A DNA stretch of 64,000 nucleotides, taken from assembly GCF_049354825.1 (NCBI RefSeq), contig NZ_CP186480.1, positions 2,170,001-2,234,000 on the forward strand. The letters run 5' to 3'. Source of the DNA: Novosphingobium sp049354825 (GTDB taxonomy: Bacteria; Pseudomonadota; Alphaproteobacteria; Sphingomonadales; Sphingomonadaceae). The first letter of the stretch is position 1. Each line of letters begins with the position of its first letter. Below are positions 16,541-25,370 of the stretch, piece by piece. The translations under genes were made by a program, and so were the position numbers. The notes beneath the pieces were generated by a model. The model was not told where the DNA came from and did no database searches. It saw nothing but the letters and a program-made list of their open reading frames with translations.

Positions 16541-19072
16541 ATGGCGCAGCACCGCATCCTTCCGGGCCCGCGCCGGGACCGCGACACGACCGTCAAGGCC
16601 GTGCTGGGCCCGACCAACACCGGCAAGACGCACCTCGCGATCGAGCGCCTGATAGCGCATTCCTCGGGCGCGATCGGCTTTCCGCTGCGGTTGCTTGCGC
16701 GCGAGGTCTATGACCGCGTGGTGGCGATCAAGGGTCCGAACGAGGTCGCGCTGATCACCGGCGAGGAACGCATCGAGCCCAAGGGCGCGCGCTGGTTGCT
16801 GTGCACCGCAGAGGCAATGCCCGCTCGTCCCGATCTTGCCTTCGTGGCCCTCGACGAGGCGCAGATCGCCGCCGACCGCGAGCGCGGCCACATCTTCACC
16901 GACCGGCTGCTGCACGCGCGCGGGCGCGAGGAGACGATGCTGCTCGGCTCGGCGACGATCGAGCCGCTGGTGCGCAGCCTCGTCCCCGAGGCCGAGATCG
17001 TCTCGCGTCCGCGCTTCTCGACGCTCAGCCATATCGAGCCCAGGAAGCTGTCGCGGATTCCCCCGCGAAGCGCGATCGTCGCCTTTTCGGCCGACCAGGT
17101 CTACGCTGTGGCCGAAATGCTGCGCCGGTTTCGCGGCGGGGCCGCGGTGGTGATGGGCGCGCTCAGCCCGCAGACCCGCAACGCGCAAGTGCAACTGTTC
17201 CAGTCGGGCGAGGTCGACTACCTGGTCGCCACCGACGCGATCGGGATGGGCCTCAACCTCGATGTCGGTCACGTCGCCTTTGCCGGCCTGTCCAAGTTCG
17301 ACGGCGTGCGCCAGCGGCGGCTGACCCCCGCCGAGATGGCACAGATTGCTGGCCGTGCCGGGCGCCACCAGCGTGACGGCACATTCGGCGCACTGGCGGG
17401 AGCAGGCGCCAGAACGGACGGGCGCGATGCCGAGTTCACCGCCGAAGAGGTCTTCGCGATCGAGGAGCACCGCTTCGCGCCGCTGACCCGGCTGTTCTGG
17501 CGCCAGCCGGACCCGCGCGGCGCGACACTGGCCGGCTTGATCGCCGATCTCGAGACTCCGCCCCCCCGCCCTGAACTCGCCCCCGCGCCCGAGGCGGTCG
17601 ACCTGGCCGTGCTGCGCCGCCTGGCCGACGACCCCGCGATCGCCGCCGGCGTTCGCGGCGAACGGCAGGTGAACCGGTTCTGGCAGGTTTGCTCGCTGCC
17701 TGACTTCCGCCAGCATGGTGCCGAGACGCATGCGCGCTTCGTCGCCCGGTTGTGGGACGACCTGGCGCACGGGCAGCTGTCGCTCGACACGGTGGCCGGC
17801 GCGATCGCGCAGCTCGACAACGTCCAGGGCGACATCGACGCGCTGCAGGGCCGCATCGCCGCGATCCGGTCGTGGGCCTACATCGCGCAGCGCCCGGACT
17901 GGGTCATCGCGCGCGAGGAAATGGCCGCCCGCGCCCGCGCCGCCGAGACGCGGCTGTCCGACGCGCTTCACGCCCGCCTGACCGAGCGGTTCGTCAACCG
18001 CCGCACCAGCGTTTTGATGCGCCGTACCGGCCCCGACGCGGGCCTGCTGGCGGTCGAGCTGGCTGGCGACACGGTGCTGGTCGAGGGGGAAGCCATCGGA
18101 ACGCTGGCCGGCTTTCGCTTCAAGGTCGATCCGGCGACCCGCCATGCCGACCGCAAGCTGCTGCTTGCCGCCGCCGAACGCCACGTACCCGAACTGCTGG
18201 CGAAGCGAGCCGGCGACCTGGCGAAAGCGATCGCAGATGGCAGCGCCGCGATCGCCATCGCGGACGGCGCGATCACGTGGGACGGCATCGCGATCGCCGC
18301 GCTCGATCGCCGCAAGGGGGCGGGCCGGCCGCAGTTAATTGTCGATCCGGCGCTGCGCGCGCTGGGAGCGGCGGCGAACCCGCTGCTGGGCGCGATGGAG
18401 GACTGGCTGGCGGCGCGGCTCAAACCGCTGGCACCGCTCGACGCCTTGCTGGCGGCGGCGCGCGATCCGGCCGCCGGGGCCGACCTGCGAGCGCTGCTGA
18501 TCGCGCTGGCCGATGCCGGCGGGGTGCTGGCGCGCGCGGGGTCGGGGCTGGACCGCATCGACGATGGGCAGCGCCAGCGGCTGCGCCGACTGGGTGTGAC
18601 AATCGGCGCGCTCGACCTGTTCGTGCCGGCGCTGCTCAAGCCTGCCGCGCTGGCGGCGCTGGCGCTGGTGGGCCACGGAAACGGGCTGGCGGCGCGGCCC
18701 GTCGTGCCGCTTCGCGATGCACCGTTCACTCACCGCAAGCTGGGCAAGCAGGCGCTGCGCGTCGATCTTGCCGAGCGCCTGCTGCGTGCCGCGCACGAAG
18801 CCCGGGTCAAGGCCCAGGCCAGGCCGCCGCGCGATGTGGTGCTCGATCCCGCGCCGGCCGTGTCGATGGGGCTGACGACGGCATCCTATGCACGGCTGCT
18901 GGCGCAGGCGGGATTCCAGGCCCGCGTCTTTCGCCCCCTCGCCGATGGTGCCCACGGGCCGCCGGCACCGCCGCGCTGGCGCTGGCGGCCGCCGCGGCGC
19001 GCCCCCGCGGAAAGCGCGCCGCGCACCGCGCCGGGCGGCGCGTTCGCGGCGCTGGCCGACCTGATCGCCTGA
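16541..19072 (+). CDS. SUV3-like DExH-box RNA/DNA helicase
   Basis: An 843-residue helicase related to mitochondrial SUV3. Motif I is LGPTNTGKTHLAI (near residue 22), motif II VALDEAQIAADRERGH, motif III LGSATIEPLV, and motifs V-VI LVATDAIGMGLNLD and QIAGRAGRHQRDGTFG. After the core follows a long alanine-rich helical region and a basic C-terminal tail with many Arg and Pro. It probably unwinds RNA duplexes during processing or decay. GGAG at 16532-16535 supports ATG 16541; GTG 16535 is the alternative. The S4-domain gene follows after six bases, suggesting an RNA-related unit. Confidence 0.9.
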   Translation: MAQHRILPGPRRDRDTTVKAVLGPTNTGKTHLAIERLIAHSSGAIGFPLRLLAREVYDRVVAIKGPNEVALITGEERIEPKGARWLLCTAEAMPARPDLAFVALDEAQIAADRERGHIFTDRLLHARGREETMLLGSATIEPLVRSLVPEAEIVSRPRFSTLSHIEPRKLSRIPPRSAIVAFSADQVYAVAEMLRRFRGGAAVVMGALSPQTRNAQVQLFQSGEVDYLVATDAIGMGLNLDVGHVAFAGLSKFDGVRQRRLTPAEMAQIAGRAGRHQRDGTFGALAGAGARTDGRDAEFTAEEVFAIEEHRFAPLTRLFWRQPDPRGATLAGLIADLETPPPRPELAPAPEAVDLAVLRRLADDPAIAAGVRGERQVNRFWQVCSLPDFRQHGAETHARFVARLWDDLAHGQLSLDTVAGAIAQLDNVQGDIDALQGRIAAIRSWAYIAQRPDWVIAREEMAARARAAETRLSDALHARLTERFVNRRTSVLMRRTGPDAGLLAVELAGDTVLVEGEAIGTLAGFRFKVDPATRHADRKLLLAAAERHVPELLAKRAGDLAKAIADGSAAIAIADGAITWDGIAIAALDRRKGAGRPQLIVDPALRALGAAANPLLGAMEDWLAARLKPLAPLDALLAAARDPAAGADLRALLIALADAGGVLARAGSGLDRIDDGQRQRLRRLGVTIGALDLFVPALLKPAALAALALVGHGNGLAARPVVPLRDAPFTHRKLGKQALRVDLAERLLRAAHEARVKAQARPPRDVVLDPAPAVSMGLTTASYARLLAQAGFQARVFRPLADGAHGPPAPPRWRWRPPRRAPAESAPRTAPGGAFAALADLIA

Positions 19073-19078
19073 GCGCCG

Positions 19079-19387
19079 ATGCGGATCGACAAACTGCTGT
19101 GGTTCCTCCGGCTCGCCCGGTCGCGCAGCTTTGCGCGGACGTGGGCTGAGGCCGGCCACATGCGCATCAACGGCCGCCGCGTCGAGAAACCGTCGTGCGA
19201 GGTGCGCGCGGGCGACGTTCTGACCCTGCCGATGCGCTCGCAGGTGCGCGTGGTCGAGGTCATGGCCCTGCCGGTGCGCCGCGGGCCGCCGGCCGAGGCA
19301 CAGGCATGTTACCGCGTGCTTGACGGCTCCGGCTCAAATCCCATAGCAGCGACAGACCACACGCCCGAGGGGACAGTTCTGCCATGA
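19079..19387 (+). CDS. RNA-binding S4 domain protein (HslR-like)
   Basis: A 102-residue protein whose first 60 residues are an S4 RNA-binding domain: MRIDKLLWFLRLARSRSFA, then GHMRINGRRVEKPSCEVRAG. It resembles Hsp15/HslR, which binds 50S subunits carrying peptidyl-tRNA. The C-terminal forty residues are not conserved-looking. It sits directly behind the SUV3-like helicase and its stop overlaps the fdxA start as ATGA. An RNA or ribosome rescue role is inferred from the family. Confidence 0.9.
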   Translation: MRIDKLLWFLRLARSRSFARTWAEAGHMRINGRRVEKPSCEVRAGDVLTLPMRSQVRVVEVMALPVRRGPPAEAQACYRVLDGSGSNPIAATDHTPEGTVLP

Positions 19388-19722
19388 CTTACGTCGTCAC
19401 CGACGCCTGCATCCGCTGCAAGTACATGGACTGCGTCGAAGTCTGCCCCGTCGACTGCTTCTACGAAGGCGAGAACATGCTGGTGATCAACCCCAGCGAG
19501 TGCATCGATTGCGGCGTCTGCGAGCCCGAGTGCCCGGCCGAAGCGATCCTGCCCGACACCGAAGGCGGGCTTGAGCAGTGGGTCGAACTCAATGCCAAGT
19601 ATTCGGCCGAGTGGCCCAACATCACGGTCAAGCGCGACAGCCCCGAGGATGCCGACGAGCACAAGGGCGAAGAGGGCAAGTTCGACAAGTATTTTTCGCC
19701 CGAGCCCGGCGAAGGCGACTGA
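19384..19722 (+). CDS. fdxA: Seven-iron ferredoxin FdxA
   Basis: A 112-residue ferredoxin with two cluster motifs: cysteines at 9, 12, 17 and 21, and at 40, 43, 46 and 50 (CIDCGVCEPECPAEAI). This arrangement with the longer C-terminal extension is that of 3Fe-4S/4Fe-4S ferredoxins of the Azotobacter FdI type. It carries electrons in the cytoplasm. It is last of the helicase/S4/ferredoxin unit; carD follows after a 277-base leader region. Confidence 0.95.
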   Translation: MTYVVTDACIRCKYMDCVEVCPVDCFYEGENMLVINPSECIDCGVCEPECPAEAILPDTEGGLEQWVELNAKYSAEWPNITVKRDSPEDADEHKGEEGKFDKYFSPEPGEGD

Positions 19723-19819
19723 TTCGCGCCGCCGGCGCGGCCCGTCGCGCATTGGACAAGTCCGCCTTCGCAGGCGCAGCGCGCGGTGATTCTGCGCGCT
19801 GGCAATTTTGTTACCGGTG

Positions 19820-19830
19820 TGCTATATAAT
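19820..19830 (+). promoter_or_regulatory. Candidate -10 region of a carD promoter
   Basis: TATAAT occurs at 19825-19830 within TGCTATATAAT in the 277-base gap between fdxA and carD. No good -35 element is present at the usual distance. It would give a carD leader of about 165 bases containing two AAGGTCG copies. No other gene was found in the gap. Confidence 0.4.
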
Positions 19831-19999
19831 CGTCACACGTCCCGCGGACTTCCGCCGTGGGTTTGCAGCACGAAAGGCAGGTTCGACAGCCAGGCTCGAC
19901 AGGAGGGACGGTTGGCATTTGCCGCATCGCCCACCCTCGAAAGCCGCTGAAGGTCGTCTGCGGCCCGCAAGGTCGCCCTGCCGGGTGAAAGGACGATTC

Positions 20000-20533
20000 A
20001 TGGCAACCAAGGCGAACGCCTTCGACGTTGGCGACTATGTGGTTTACCCCAAGCACGGGGTCGGCCGGGTGATCGAACTGCAAAAGCAGGAAATCGCCGG
20101 CATGCAGCTCGAACTCTACGTGCTGCGTTTCGAGAAGGAGCGCATGACGCTGCGCGTTCCCACCAACAAGGTGGAAGCGATCGGCATGCGCAAGCTGTCC
20201 AGTGACAAGACCCTGCGCGAAGCGCTCGAGACGCTGAAGGGCAAGCCCAAGGTCAAGCGCACGATGTGGTCGCGCCGCGCCCAGGAATACGAAGCCAAGA
20301 TCAACTCGGGCGATCTCGTCTCGATCGCGGAAGTCACGCGCGACCTGTTCCGCGCCGACGACCAGCCCGAACAGTCCTATTCCGAACGCCAGATCTTCGA
20401 GGCCGCTTCGTCGCGCCTCGCCCGCGAACTGGCGGCGATGGAAAAGACCGACGAGCCAGCCGCGCTGCAGAAGATCCTCGCGATCCTCAACGAGCACGCG
20501 CCCAAGTACTACGCGGAGCAGGCAACCGCCTGA
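20000..20533 (+). CDS. carD: CarD family transcriptional regulator
   Basis: A 177-residue CarD/CdnL protein. The N-terminal RNA-polymerase-interaction domain (about 1-65) starts FDVGDYVVYPKHGVGRVIEL, and the helical C-terminal domain (70-170) includes KPKVKRTMWSRRAQEYEAKI with the Trp used for promoter contact. CarD proteins bind RNA polymerase and stabilise open complexes, notably at rRNA promoters. In-frame upstream codons exist, but ATG 20000 matches the family start. A stem-loop terminator follows at 20565. Confidence 0.96.
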   Translation: MATKANAFDVGDYVVYPKHGVGRVIELQKQEIAGMQLELYVLRFEKERMTLRVPTNKVEAIGMRKLSSDKTLREALETLKGKPKVKRTMWSRRAQEYEAKINSGDLVSIAEVTRDLFRADDQPEQSYSERQIFEAASSRLARELAAMEKTDEPAALQKILAILNEHAPKYYAEQATA

Positions 20534-20564
20534 TCGCGGTTGCGCCGCGCAACTATGCCGAAAG

Positions 20565-20591
20565 GGCCGGTCCGCAAGGGCCGGCCTTTTT
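20565..20591 (+). terminator. Intrinsic terminator of carD
   Basis: GGCCGGTCC (20565-20573) pairs with GGGCCGGCC (20578-20586) with one G-U pair around a GCAA loop, followed by TTTTT (20587-20591). Confidence 0.8.
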
Positions 20592-20667
20592 GCTGTGCCC
20601 TCGATCAACGTCCGACGCCCGCCGACGAGGGGCTTGCCGTCCCGCTTGTCGCCCAAGCTTTGCTGTA

Positions 20668-20679
20668 TTACATCAGTAA
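20668..20679. promoter_or_regulatory. TTAC-N4-GTAA palindrome upstream of GIN-domain gene
   Basis: TTACATCAGTAA lies about 28 bases before the start of the GIN-domain gene. The same TTAC-N4-GTAA pattern is found upstream of the UrcA gene (63292-63303). It is a candidate operator for a dimeric regulator. Confidence 0.35.
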
Positions 20680-20706
20680 CACGGAATAACCGCGCGGAGA
20701 GTGGCG

Positions 20707-21513
20707 ATGCGTATCAACAATCTGTTCAAGGCCCTGGCCCCCATCATGGCGATCGCGCTCAGCGGCAGCATCTCGGCCTGCAACGGCGAGGTCAGCGTCA
20801 ACGGCAGCAAGGGCGTGCCCTTGTCCGAGCTCGACCTGTCGGGCAAGGCGCCCGAGCACCTCGTGCTGGCGAGCCCGGACGAGATCCGCGTGACGCGCGG
20901 CGACAAGCTGGCGATTACCGTCGATGGCGACGGAGAGGCCGCCGGCCATGTCCGCTTCACGCTCAAGGACGGGGCGCTCGGCATTATGCGCGACGACGGC
21001 TTCAAGTGGCACGACGGCGACAAGACCGTCGTCGTCAACGTTACCATGCCCGATCCCGCCGAAGTCACGCTGGCAGGATCGGGCAAAGTCACCGCGCCCG
21101 GCCTTGCCAGCGACGCCAAGGTGACCGTGGCCGGGTCGGGCACGGTCGATGGCGGATCGCTTGCCTCGCAGAAACTCGAACTGACCATCACGGGCTCCGG
21201 CGATTTTCGCGCCGCCGGCACCGCCCATGACCTCAAGCTGACGATACTGGGCAGCGGATCGGCGCACGCCGAGGCGCTCAAGGTCGACGAAGCCAAGGTT
21301 ACGGTGGCGGGGTCTGGCAGCGCGAGCTTCGCTTCCGACGGCAACGTCAAGGCCGACATCCTGGGGTCGGGCGAAGTCCGCGTTATCGGCCGCGCCACCT
21401 GCCGGGTCAGCGCGATGGGTTCGGGCCGGCTGGTCTGCGAAAACGGCACCGCTCCTGCGGGGCCAGCCCCCACGCCCCCGGCACCGCCGGCACCGCCTGC
21501 CCCCAAGGGCTGA
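20707..21513 (+). CDS. GIN-domain (DUF2807) surface lipoprotein-like protein
   Basis: A 268-residue exported protein: hydrophobic leader ending SGSISAC, a likely lipobox with the acceptor Cys near residue 25. From about residue 115 come seven turns of a repeat with GSG at the same place (VTLAGSGKV, VTVAGSGTV, LTITGSGDF, LTILGSGSA, VTVAGSGSA, ADILGSGEV, VSAMGSGRL), the parallel beta-helix of the head GIN domain. The C-terminus is a Pro/Ala tail. Function in the envelope is unknown; adhesion has been suggested for the family. GGAG at 20696-20699 favours ATG 20707 over GTG 20701. Confidence 0.85.
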   Translation: MRINNLFKALAPIMAIALSGSISACNGEVSVNGSKGVPLSELDLSGKAPEHLVLASPDEIRVTRGDKLAITVDGDGEAAGHVRFTLKDGALGIMRDDGFKWHDGDKTVVVNVTMPDPAEVTLAGSGKVTAPGLASDAKVTVAGSGTVDGGSLASQKLELTITGSGDFRAAGTAHDLKLTILGSGSAHAEALKVDEAKVTVAGSGSASFASDGNVKADILGSGEVRVIGRATCRVSAMGSGRLVCENGTAPAGPAPTPPAPPAPPAPKG

Positions 21514-21576
21514 GCGGTTCACTTGCGCGCAAACCCCGTGCGGCTATGGCACCCGCCTGGCCGCACGGGGATTGCC

Positions 21577-21900
21577 ATGTTTTACAAGCTGATCGCTGCC
21601 GCACTGGCAACCGCCGCGCTGAGCGGGTGTCTCGCCAAGACCGCGCTCGATGTCGCCACGCTGCCGGTCAAGGTCGCTAGCAAGACCGTCGACGCGGTCA
21701 CCACAAGCCAGGCCGAGGCCGACCAGAAGCGCGGCCGCGAGCTGCGCAAGCGCGAGCAAAGGCTTGGCGAGCTCAAGCGCGATTACGACAAGCAGGCCAA
21801 AAAGTGTTTCGGCGGCGACGCTGATGCCTGCGCGAGGCGCGACAAGCTCGGCGCCGAGATCGCGCAGCTGATGCCGCTGGTCCCCGCCGAGCCGAACTAG
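21577..21900 (+). CDS. Small putative lipoprotein
   Basis: A 107-residue protein with a lipoprotein signal peptide (MFYKLIAAALATAALSGC, acceptor Cys 18). It continues as a charged helix rich in Lys, Arg and Glu (about 45-75), probably a coiled coil, and has two further cysteines (KKCFGGDADACARR). I do not recognise a named family. It follows the GIN-domain lipoprotein by 63 bases, so a shared envelope role is possible. It is convergent with the Sua5 gene and shares its last four bases, CTAG. Confidence 0.75.
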   Translation: MFYKLIAAALATAALSGCLAKTALDVATLPVKVASKTVDAVTTSQAEADQKRGRELRKREQRLGELKRDYDKQAKKCFGGDADACARRDKLGAEIAQLMPLVPAEPN

Positions 21901-22847
21901 GCCGCGGCGCGGCGCAGCCGGTCGTTGATCGCCGCGCCCACGCCAATGTCCGGGATCGGCGCCACCGCCACGCGCGGCTGCGATGCCAGGCGAGCGGCGT
22001 GAAGCGCATCGTAAAGCCGTGCCGCCGCCTCTTCCAAGTCGCCGCGCGGCGAGAGCGAGATCGCGCCCGGCACGGCTCCGAAACCGATCAGGAACTCGTC
22101 GGCAGCGGCGCTGCGTGCGTCCAGCCGCACGGGTTTGCCGGGTGAATAGTGGCCCGCAAGCTGGCCTGGCGCCTCGATGCCTGGCGCCGTGACGTCGCTC
22201 GCCGGTCCCAGCTGGGTTTCCAGCGTTTCGCGCGCGATGGGTCCCGGACGCAAAAGTTGCCACGATCCGTCGCTGCGCAGGGCGACGATGGTGGATTCGA
22301 GGCCGGCATGGCACGCCCCGCCATCGACAATCAGTGAAACGCGGTCTCCCAGCCCTTCGGCAACGTGCCGCGCGCTCGTCGGGCTGATCGCACCGCTGCG
22401 GTTTGCAGATGGCGCCGCCAGCGGCAACGCGCAGGCATCCAGAATCGCCCGCATGGCGGGATGGGCCGGGCAGCGCAGCGCGATCGTCGGAAGCCCGGCG
22501 GTGACCGCGGGGGCGACCCGCGCATCCGGACGAAGCGCCAGCACCAGCGTGAGCGGGCCGGGCCAGAAGCGTGCCGCCAGCTGGCGTGCGCGGGTGCCGA
22601 AAAGCGCCAGCCGCTCGGCGTCTGCAAGTGATGCAACGTGGACGATCAGCGGATTGAAGTCGGGGCGGCCCTTGGCGGCATAGATGCGCGCGACGGCAGC
22701 GGGCGAATCGGCCCTTGCGGCCAGTCCGTAGACCGTCTCGGTCGGCACCGCGACAAGCTCGCCCGCGGTCAGCAGGCGCGCCGCCTCGGCTGCCGTTACG
22801 GCATCGCAGGGTCGCACCGCGGCGAGGACAGAGCGCTTGTCGGCCAT
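21897..22847 (-). CDS. sua5: L-threonylcarbamoyladenylate synthase (Sua5 type)
   Basis: A 316-residue enzyme that makes threonylcarbamoyl-AMP for the t6A modification of ANN-decoding tRNAs. The N-terminal YrdC domain (about 15-205) has VAVPTETVYGLAARADS and YAAKGRPDFNPLIVHV, the substrate-binding KxR and SxN region. The C-terminal 90 residues form the extra Sua5 domain that short TsaC proteins lack. ATG 22847 lies 42 bases from the divergent acyl-CoA dehydrogenase gene. Confidence 0.95.
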   Translation of the reverse strand: MADKRSVLAAVRPCDAVTAAEAARLLTAGELVAVPTETVYGLAARADSPAAVARIYAAKGRPDFNPLIVHVASLADAERLALFGTRARQLAARFWPGPLTLVLALRPDARVAPAVTAGLPTIALRCPAHPAMRAILDACALPLAAPSANRSGAISPTSARHVAEGLGDRVSLIVDGGACHAGLESTIVALRSDGSWQLLRPGPIARETLETQLGPASDVTAPGIEAPGQLAGHYSPGKPVRLDARSAAADEFLIGFGAVPGAISLSPRGDLEEAAARLYDALHAARLASQPRVAVAPIPDIGVGAAINDRLRRAAA

Positions 22848-22889
22848 CGGCGACCGCTATAGCGAGGCCGCACAGACAAGGAACCGCCG

Positions 22890-24602
22890 ATGGACTTTGC
22901 CCCCGCTACTGCCGACCAGCTCCTGGCGCTGAAGGTCTGCGCCGGCATCGACGAACTGGCGGCCCATCCCCGTTTCGAGGCTGCCAGCCCTGACATGGTC
23001 ACGGCCATCGTCGAGGGTAACGGCCAGTTCGCCGCTGGCGAATTCGCCCCGCTCAACCGCATCGGGGACCATGAGGGGGCAACGCTCGCCAACGGCACGG
23101 TTACACTTCCGGCGGGCTTTCGCGAGGCATACGGGGCCTATGTCGAGCAGGGCTGGAACGGTATCGGCGGCGATCCAGCCTACGGCGGACAGGGCCTGCC
23201 CTTCAGCCTGGCCGCCAACGTGCTGGAGAACCTGGGTACCGCGAACCTGGCGTTCTCGCTGCTACCGATGCTGACCGTGGGTGCGATCGACGCGCTGGGC
23301 CATTACGGCAGCGACGCGCAGAAGAACGTGTTCCTGCCGAAACTCATCAGCGGCGAGTGGACCGGGACGATGAACCTGACCGAGCCGCAGGCCGGCTCCG
23401 ACGTCGGCGCGCTGCGCACCACCGCGACGCCAATCACCAATGGCGAGCACGCCGGCAAGTTCGCGATCCGCGGCACCAAGATCTTCATCACCTGGGGCGA
23501 GCATGACCTGGCCGCCAACATCGTCCACCTGGTGCTTGCGCGCACCCCGGGCGCGCCCGCGGGAACGCGCGGCATCAGCCTGTTCCTGGTGCCCAAGTTC
23601 CATGTCGACGGCGATGGCCGGATCGGCGCGCGCAACGACCTTCGCTGCGCCGGGATCGAGCACAAGCTGGGGATCATGGCATCGCCGACCTGCGTGATGA
23701 GCTTCGGCGACAACGACGCCTGCATCGGCGAACTGATCGGGCGCGAGAACGAAGGCCTCAAGGCCATGTTCGCGATGATGAACTCGGCCCGGATCAACGT
23801 GGGCGGGCAGGGCGTCGAAATCGCCGAACGCGCCTGGCAGCAGGCGCGCTCCTACGCGCGCGAGCGTGTCCAGGGCGTGCGCGGCGGGCAGGGCGTTGCC
23901 ATTGCCGAGCATCCCGACGTGCGGCGCATGCTGCTGCGGATGCGTGCGCTGACCGAAGGGGCGCGGGCGCTGTTCTACTATACCGCCGGGCAGGTCGACC
24001 GCGGCGCACTGGGTGACGCGGCCGCGCAGGCGCGGGCCGACGCGCTGGTGCCGCTGCTCAAGGCCTGGGGCACCGACATCGGCATGGAGGTCGCCAGCCT
24101 GGGCGTGCAGGTTCACGGCGGCATGGGCTTCGTCGAGGAAACCGGCGCCGCGCAGCACTACCGCGACGCACGCATCGCCCCGATCTATGAAGGCACCAAC
24201 GGCATTCAGGCCGCCGACCTCGTCACCCGCAAGCTCGGCTACGAGAACGGCGCGGTCGTGATGTCCCTGCTGGCCGAGGTGGCGCGCGAATGTGCCGACA
24301 CGCCGCTCGGCGCCCTGGCGCGCGACGCCGGCGCGGTGGCCGCGTGGATGGCGGACGGCGCCTCGGTCGATGACAAGCTGGCCGGCAGCGTGCCGTTCCT
24401 GGCGATGTTCGCCGCGGCGGTAGCAGGCTGGCAGCTCCAACGGCAGGTCCCGGCGGCCGAGGGCGCGCTGGCCATCACCAAGCCGGTCGTCGCGCGGTGG
24501 TTCGCGCACGACTTCGCCGAAGAGATTCGCGGTCTGAAGGCGGCGGCCATGGCGGGCGCGGCGCCGCTCTACAGCCTCGACGCCGAGCAGCTGACGGCGT
24601 GA
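22890..24602 (+). CDS. Acyl-CoA dehydrogenase with C-terminal extension (DmdC/FadE-like)
   Basis: A 570-residue FAD-dependent acyl-CoA dehydrogenase of the long subfamily. It has MNLTEPQAGSDVGALRT (flavin and substrate contact), IFITWGEHD, and QVHGGMGFVEETGAAQHYRD with PIYEGTNGIQAADLV, where the Glu is the catalytic base. The extra C-terminal domain is as in 3-methylmercaptopropionyl-CoA dehydrogenases and broad-range FadE proteins. AGGAA precedes the ATG. The stop overlaps the start of the DUF815 ATPase gene as GTGA. The chain-length preference is not predictable. Confidence 0.92.
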   Translation: MDFAPATADQLLALKVCAGIDELAAHPRFEAASPDMVTAIVEGNGQFAAGEFAPLNRIGDHEGATLANGTVTLPAGFREAYGAYVEQGWNGIGGDPAYGGQGLPFSLAANVLENLGTANLAFSLLPMLTVGAIDALGHYGSDAQKNVFLPKLISGEWTGTMNLTEPQAGSDVGALRTTATPITNGEHAGKFAIRGTKIFITWGEHDLAANIVHLVLARTPGAPAGTRGISLFLVPKFHVDGDGRIGARNDLRCAGIEHKLGIMASPTCVMSFGDNDACIGELIGRENEGLKAMFAMMNSARINVGGQGVEIAERAWQQARSYARERVQGVRGGQGVAIAEHPDVRRMLLRMRALTEGARALFYYTAGQVDRGALGDAAAQARADALVPLLKAWGTDIGMEVASLGVQVHGGMGFVEETGAAQHYRDARIAPIYEGTNGIQAADLVTRKLGYENGAVVMSLLAEVARECADTPLGALARDAGAVAAWMADGASVDDKLAGSVPFLAMFAAAVAGWQLQRQVPAAEGALAITKPVVARWFAHDFAEEIRGLKAAAMAGAAPLYSLDAEQLTA

Positions 24603-25366
24603 CCTGGGACGGCGCCCCCGCCTACGTCTGGGACGGCGAGGCCGCGCGCGACGTACCCGGGCTGACCGCGCCGCCGCTGGCGCTGCTGCGCGGGATCGAC
24701 GCGCAAAAGGCCGCCGTTGCCGAAAACGTCCTGCGCCATGCCCGCGGCCACGCTGCGCACGACATGTTGCTGTGGGGCGCGCGCGGAATGGGCAAGTCGG
24801 CACTGGTGCGGGCCGCGGTGCTGGCAGCGCAGGAAGCGGCGCCCGCGGCGCTGGCGCTGGTCCAGGTCGGGCCCGACGCGCTGCCGGGGCTGCCGCGGCT
24901 GTTCGCCGAGCTGGCGCACGCGAACCGCCGTTTCCTTGTCTTCATCGACGACCTGGGCTTCGACGAGGGCGACAGCGCCGCGCCGCGCCGCCTGCGCTCA
25001 TGGCTGGAAGGCGGGGTCGAGGCGCGGCCCGGCGGGGTGCGCCTGGCCGTGACGTCGAACCGCCGCGCGATCGTGGCGCGTTCGCAGTCCGAGCAAGGGC
25101 ATTTCGAAGGCGACGGGCCCATCAACCCGCGCGACGCCGTGGATGACCGGCTGGCACTGGCCGATCGCTTTGGCCTGTCGGTGGGTTTCCACGCCTGCTC
25201 GCAAGACGATTACCTTGCCATCGTCGCCGGCTATGCAGCCGAACACGGACTGGCTTTCGACGCCGCCGACGCGCTGGAATGGGCCCGGCGGCGCGGCGCC
25301 CGGTCGGGCCGGGTCGCGTGGCAGTACGTCACCGAACTGGCCGGGCGGGCCGCCCGCCCGCTCTAG
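24599..25366 (+). CDS. DUF815 family AAA-type ATPase
   Basis: A 255-residue P-loop ATPase of the DUF815 family. Walker A is LLWGARGMGKSALV (near residue 62) and Walker B FLVFIDDLGFDEGD (near 118). VRLAVTSNRRAIVARSQ resembles a sensor-1 region, and DRFGLSVGFHACSQDDYLAIV is a typical late segment. The GTG start overlaps the acyl-CoA dehydrogenase stop by four bases. In other genomes DUF815 genes are not tied to fatty-acid genes, so the pairing may be accidental. Function unknown; a loader or remodelling ATPase is plausible. Confidence 0.85.
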   Translation: MTWDGAPAYVWDGEAARDVPGLTAPPLALLRGIDAQKAAVAENVLRHARGHAAHDMLLWGARGMGKSALVRAAVLAAQEAAPAALALVQVGPDALPGLPRLFAELAHANRRFLVFIDDLGFDEGDSAAPRRLRSWLEGGVEARPGGVRLAVTSNRRAIVARSQSEQGHFEGDGPINPRDAVDDRLALADRFGLSVGFHACSQDDYLAIVAGYAAEHGLAFDAADALEWARRRGARSGRVAWQYVTELAGRAARPL

Positions 25367-25370
25367 CCCC

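Noticed and set aside
19808..19999. In-frame N-terminal extension of carD by 64 codons
   Set aside because: The extension is unlike CarD, and ATG 20000 gives the normal family start and length.
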